NCBI GenBank assembly: GCA_949288405.1
Contig: CASEKM010000079.1
Span: forward strand, 1-7,322
Direction: 5' to 3'
DNA: 7,322 nucleotides
From: an uncultured bacterium
GTDB taxonomy: Bacteria > Bacillota > Clostridia > Oscillospirales > Oscillospiraceae
The notes under the pieces are model-generated. The model ran no database searches. It saw nothing but the letters and a program-made list of their open reading frames with translations, and had not been told where the DNA came from. Shown here in pieces: positions 5,314-7,322 of this stretch (the stretch's first letter is position 1; the number at the start of each line of letters is the position of its first letter). The translations under genes were made by a program, and so were the position numbers.

Positions 5314-6309
5314 TCAGAGGCGCCCCGCCGCCAGGTCCCGCAGGGCGCACTGGGCGGTTTTCACCAGATACTCCATGGCCTCCACCGGGTGGCGGCCGGC
5401 GGCGGTCTCCCCGGTGAGCATCAGGGCGCAGGAGCCGTCCAGCACCCCGTTGTAGATGTCGCTTACCTCCGCCCGGGTGGGCACCGCCCGCTCCTCCATG
5501 GACCACAGCAGCTGGGTCACCACAAAGAAGGGCTTTCCCGCCTCCCGGCACCGGCGGGCGATGCGCTTCTGGGCGGAGGGCAGCTCCCACAGAGGCATAC
5601 TGTTCCCCAGATCGCCCCGGGCGATGCAGATGATGTCCGCGGCCTCCATGATCTCGTCCAGCTTCTCCATTCCCCGCCGGTTTTCGATCTTGGCCATGAT
5701 CTCCACCCCCTCCAGGCCGTTCTGGTCCAGGGCGGAGCGCAGGGCCTCCACGTCCTCCCGGCCCCGCACAAAGGGCTGGAGGATGTGGGTCACCCCGAAG
5801 CGGCCCGCCAGGGCCAGATTGGCCCGGTCCTCTCCGGTGAGGGCGGGGGCGTCCACCTCCTTCCCCAGAAGGGCCAGGCTCTTGCGGCTCTTGAGAAGGC
5901 CGCCCCGGTCCACCCGGCACAGCAGCCGGTCCGGCCGGGCCTCCTCCACGGTGAGCAGCAGGGCGCTGTCGTCCAGGGAGATCCGGTCCCCTGTCCGGGC
6001 CGCAACCAGAAGGTTTTCAGGGATAGGGACGCCCTCCGAGCCCAGCGTGACCCGCCCGCCCTCCGGGAGGGGGACAGGCTCAGCCAGCCGCCCCACCCGC
6101 AGCTCCGGGCCCTGGAGGTCCACGATCAGGCTGGCCTCCACCCTCGCCTGCCGGGCGGCGGGCCAGAACGCATCCTCCAGCAGGGAGGCGCACTCTGGGA
6201 GGGTGGTGTGGGACAGGTTCAGCCGGGCCCCGGTCATCCCCGTCTGAAACAGGGCGGTCAAAATCTCCCGCTGGGCGCAGGAGGCCCCCAGCGTTCCGTA
6301 AAAATCCAT
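5314..6309 (-). CDS. pyk: Short pyruvate kinase lacking the C-terminal domain
   Basis: A 331-residue protein matching the A (barrel) and B domains of pyruvate kinase, which converts phosphoenolpyruvate and ADP to pyruvate and ATP. The usual length is about 470-585 residues; the C-terminal domain, which forms the subunit interface and the effector site, is absent. Active-site residues are largely kept: R29, N31, S33, H34 (GARLNLSH), D64, K207 and E209 (AKIEN), R231 and D233 (RGDLG), T265 (VTQLL), followed by PTRAEVSD and TGETAAGRHPVEA. Odd points: DLQGPELRVG replaces the usual DTKGPEIRTG (K to Q at 66), and RGDLGNSMP replaces RGDLGVEIP. The B domain spans about 70-155. The ATG at 6309 is the first in frame after a TAG 42 nt upstream and has a weak AAGGGG ribosome site 9 nt away. 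Probably a second, diverged copy next to a full-length enzyme elsewhere; whether it is catalytic is open. Confidence 0.88.
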   Translation of the reverse strand: MDFYGTLGASCAQREILTALFQTGMTGARLNLSHTTLPECASLLEDAFWPAARQARVEASLIVDLQGPELRVGRLAEPVPLPEGGRVTLGSEGVPIPENLLVAARTGDRISLDDSALLLTVEEARPDRLLCRVDRGGLLKSRKSLALLGKEVDAPALTGEDRANLALAGRFGVTHILQPFVRGREDVEALRSALDQNGLEGVEIMAKIENRRGMEKLDEIMEAADIICIARGDLGNSMPLWELPSAQKRIARRCREAGKPFFVVTQLLWSMEERAVPTRAEVSDIYNGVLDGSCALMLTGETAAGRHPVEAMEYLVKTAQCALRDLAAGRL

Positions 6310-6344
6310 GGGCAGACGCCCCTTTCTGCAAACTCTCGCCCTCT

Positions 6345-6373
6345 ATTATGGGGCGGAGGCCCGTTCCCGTCAA
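6345..6373 (-). promoter_or_regulatory. Promoter of the pyruvate kinase-like / oxidoreductase operon
   Basis: On the minus strand TTGACG (6373-6368; 5 of 6) and CATAAT (6350-6345; 5 of 6) are exactly 17 bp apart. The start site would be near 6338, leaving a leader of about 29 nt before the ATG at 6309. Confidence 0.7.
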
Positions 6374-6426
6374 TGCGGAGGAGAAAATTTTCTTTTGTGG
6401 GATTTCTCCGCCCCTTCTCATTGACG
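6368..6426. promoter_or_regulatory. Inverted repeat joining two divergent promoters
   Basis: CGTCAATG (6368-6375) and CATTGACG (6419-6426) are perfect inverted arms that contain the -35 boxes of the two opposite promoters. Between them are a 12-bp perfect palindrome AGAAAATTTTCT (6382-6393) and a looser inverted pair CGGAGGAGAAA (6376-6386) / TTTCTCCG (6403-6410). The arrangement would let one regulator act on both genes, but the mirrored arms could also be only two similar -35 boxes. Confidence 0.4.
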
Positions 6427-6449
6427 CTCCCCCGGCGGGATGGTATACT
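6421..6449 (+). promoter_or_regulatory. Promoter of the methyltransferase gene
   Basis: TTGACG (6421-6426; 5 of 6), a 17-bp spacer and an extended -10 TGG-TATACT (6441-6449; hexamer 5 of 6). The start site would be near 6456, so the in-frame ATG at 6440 lies inside the promoter and cannot be the translation start; the ATG at 6497 fits, with a leader of about 41 nt. Confidence 0.75.
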
Positions 6450-6496
6450 ACATTAGTTATATTTGTTTGATTTCGATTTTGCGAGGTGTCGTCCCT

Positions 6497-7322
6497 ATGT
6501 GGCTTTCCGACCGCTGGAAGGACTATGAACTCATCGACTGCTCCCGGGGGGAGAAGCTGGAGCGCTGGGGGGACCAGCTGCTGGTGCGGCCCGATCCCCA
6601 GGCCATCTGGAACACCCCCCGGACCCACCGGGGCTGGAAGCACAACGCCGGGCGGTATGCCCGCTCCTCCTCCGGGGGAGGGCAGTGGCAGAACAAGTCC
6701 ATGCCCGAGCGGTGGACCGTCCGCTACGGCTCCCTCACCTTCAACATCAAGCCCATGAATTTCAAGCACACCGGCCTCTTCCCTGAGCAGGCCGCCAACT
6801 GGGACTGGGCCCAGGAGCAGATCCGCTCCGCCGGCCGGCCCATCAACGTGCTCAACCTGTTCGCCTACACCGGGGGAGCCACGGTGGCCTGGCCGCCGCC
6901 GGGGCCAGCGTGTGCCACGTGGACGCCGCCCGTGGCATGGTGTCCTGGGCCCGGGAGAACGCCAAGAGCTCCCACCTGGAGGACGCCCCCATCCGCTGGA
7001 TCGTGGACGACTGCGCCAAGTTCGTGGAGCGGGAGATCCGCCGGGGCCGGCGGTACGACGCCATTATCATGGACCCGCCCAGCTACGGCCGGGGCCCCTC
7101 CGGGGAGGTGTGGCGGCTGGAGGAGAACCTGTACCCCTTTGTGGAGCTGGTCTCCGGGGTGCTGTCCGACCAACCCCTGTTCATCATTTTGAACTCCTAC
7201 ACCACCGGCCTGGCCCCCTCGGTGCTCACCTACATCCTGGAGACCCTCGTCTCCAAGAAGTTCGGCGGCCACACCGTCAGCGACGAGCTGGGCCTCCCCG
7301 TCACCGAGAGCGGCCTGGCCCT
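6497..7322 (+). CDS. COG1092-type SAM-dependent methyltransferase, frameshifted and cut by window edge
   Basis: A class I S-adenosylmethionine-dependent methyltransferase of the RlmI / RlmL C-domain type, a group that modifies 23S rRNA bases. The first part, residues 1-131, runs from MWLSDRWKDYELIDCS through FNIKPMNFKHTGLFPEQ to SAM-binding motif I, VLNLFAYTGG (118-127). The frame is then lost: after the GCC codon at 6887 the reading continues correctly only from 6892 in the next frame, giving GASVCHVDAARGMVSWA, RWIVDDCAKFVE, motif IV IIMDPPSYGRG and LNSYTTGLAPSV up to the right edge. The acidic residue of HVDAA binds the SAM ribose and DPPSY lines the substrate site. The original frame instead ends at 7192 in proline/tryptophan-rich nonsense. 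GAGGTG (6483-6488) lies 8 nt before the ATG. There is no N-terminal PUA domain, unlike RlmI. The exact target is unknown. Either a broken gene or a sequence error. Confidence 0.85.
6888..6894 (+). other. Apparent one-base deletion (frameshift) in the methyltransferase
   Basis: The sequence reads GCC TGG CCG CCG CCG GGG. Inserting one base after TG at 6890-6891 (for example TGC GCC GCC GCC GGG) restores the family pattern GGATVACAAAGASVCHVD without other change. Upstream and downstream frames are both free of stops and both conserved, so a single missing base explains everything. Confidence 0.8.

Noticed and set aside
5389..6456. 355-codon open frame opposite the pyruvate kinase-like gene
   Set aside because: Antisense to a clearly conserved barrel protein; it also runs through both divergent promoters.
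6440..6496. Upstream in-frame ATG at 6440 as start of the methyltransferase
   Set aside because: It overlaps the -10 box and precedes the predicted transcription start; the ATG at 6497 has a suitable ribosome site and matches the family N-terminus.
6890..7192. Continuation of the first methyltransferase frame to 7192 as a real C-terminus
   Set aside because: The translation turns into Pro/Trp/Thr-rich nonsense, while the neighbouring frame carries motif IV and conserved sequence.
1..7322. CRISPR array, transposase, phage or RNA gene
   Set aside because: No regularly spaced repeats, no transposase or integrase-like protein and no tRNA/rRNA-like fold was seen on either strand.

Overview
The window reads as chromosomal DNA of a GC-rich, low-complexity-leader Clostridia, most like the gut Oscillospiraceae group (Flavonifractor / Lawsonibacter / Oscillibacter type). 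The reasons are strong G/C preference at third codon positions, classic AGGAGG-type ribosome sites, sigma-A type promoters, S-layer-homology proteins, and an intergenic hairpin-rich element of a kind I remember from those genomes. The organism assignment is inference from memory, not from a search.

Layout: (1) 1-2429, minus strand: DNA polymerase I (polA), cut by the left window edge so that the last roughly 80-90 residues are missing. (2) 2430-2787: a 358-base divergent intergenic region with the polA promoter, a composite palindromic repeat (about 2538-2667), and an AT-rich promoter/operator block. (3) 2788-3374, plus strand: a two-gene cassette, a small DUF2089-like helix-turn-helix protein (TTG start) overlapping by 4 nt a small three-helix membrane protein. 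(4) 3391-3423: a terminator hairpin oriented for the minus-strand gene that follows. (5) 3442-4488, minus: a secreted protein with three C-terminal SLH domains, with its own promoter and leader hairpin. (6) 4646-5245 and 5314-6309, minus: an AzoR-like flavin oxidoreductase preceded by a short pyruvate kinase that has the barrel and B domains but no C-terminal domain; the two are probably cotranscribed. (7) 6310-6496: a divergent promoter region whose two -35 boxes lie in mirrored 8-bp arms. (8) 6497 to the right edge, plus strand: a COG1092-type SAM-dependent methyltransferase interrupted by an apparent one-base deletion near 6890 and cut by the window edge.

The genes do not form one pathway. 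They are housekeeping (polA, methyltransferase), cell surface (SLH protein), metabolism/redox (pyruvate kinase-like plus flavin oxidoreductase) and one small regulator/membrane-protein pair. I see no CRISPR array, transposase, phage gene, tRNA or rRNA. The most useful items for a second look are the methyltransferase frameshift, the C-domain-less pyruvate kinase with a mixed monovalent-cation signature, the DUF2089-like/membrane cassette with palindromes over its promoter, and the composite intergenic repeat.
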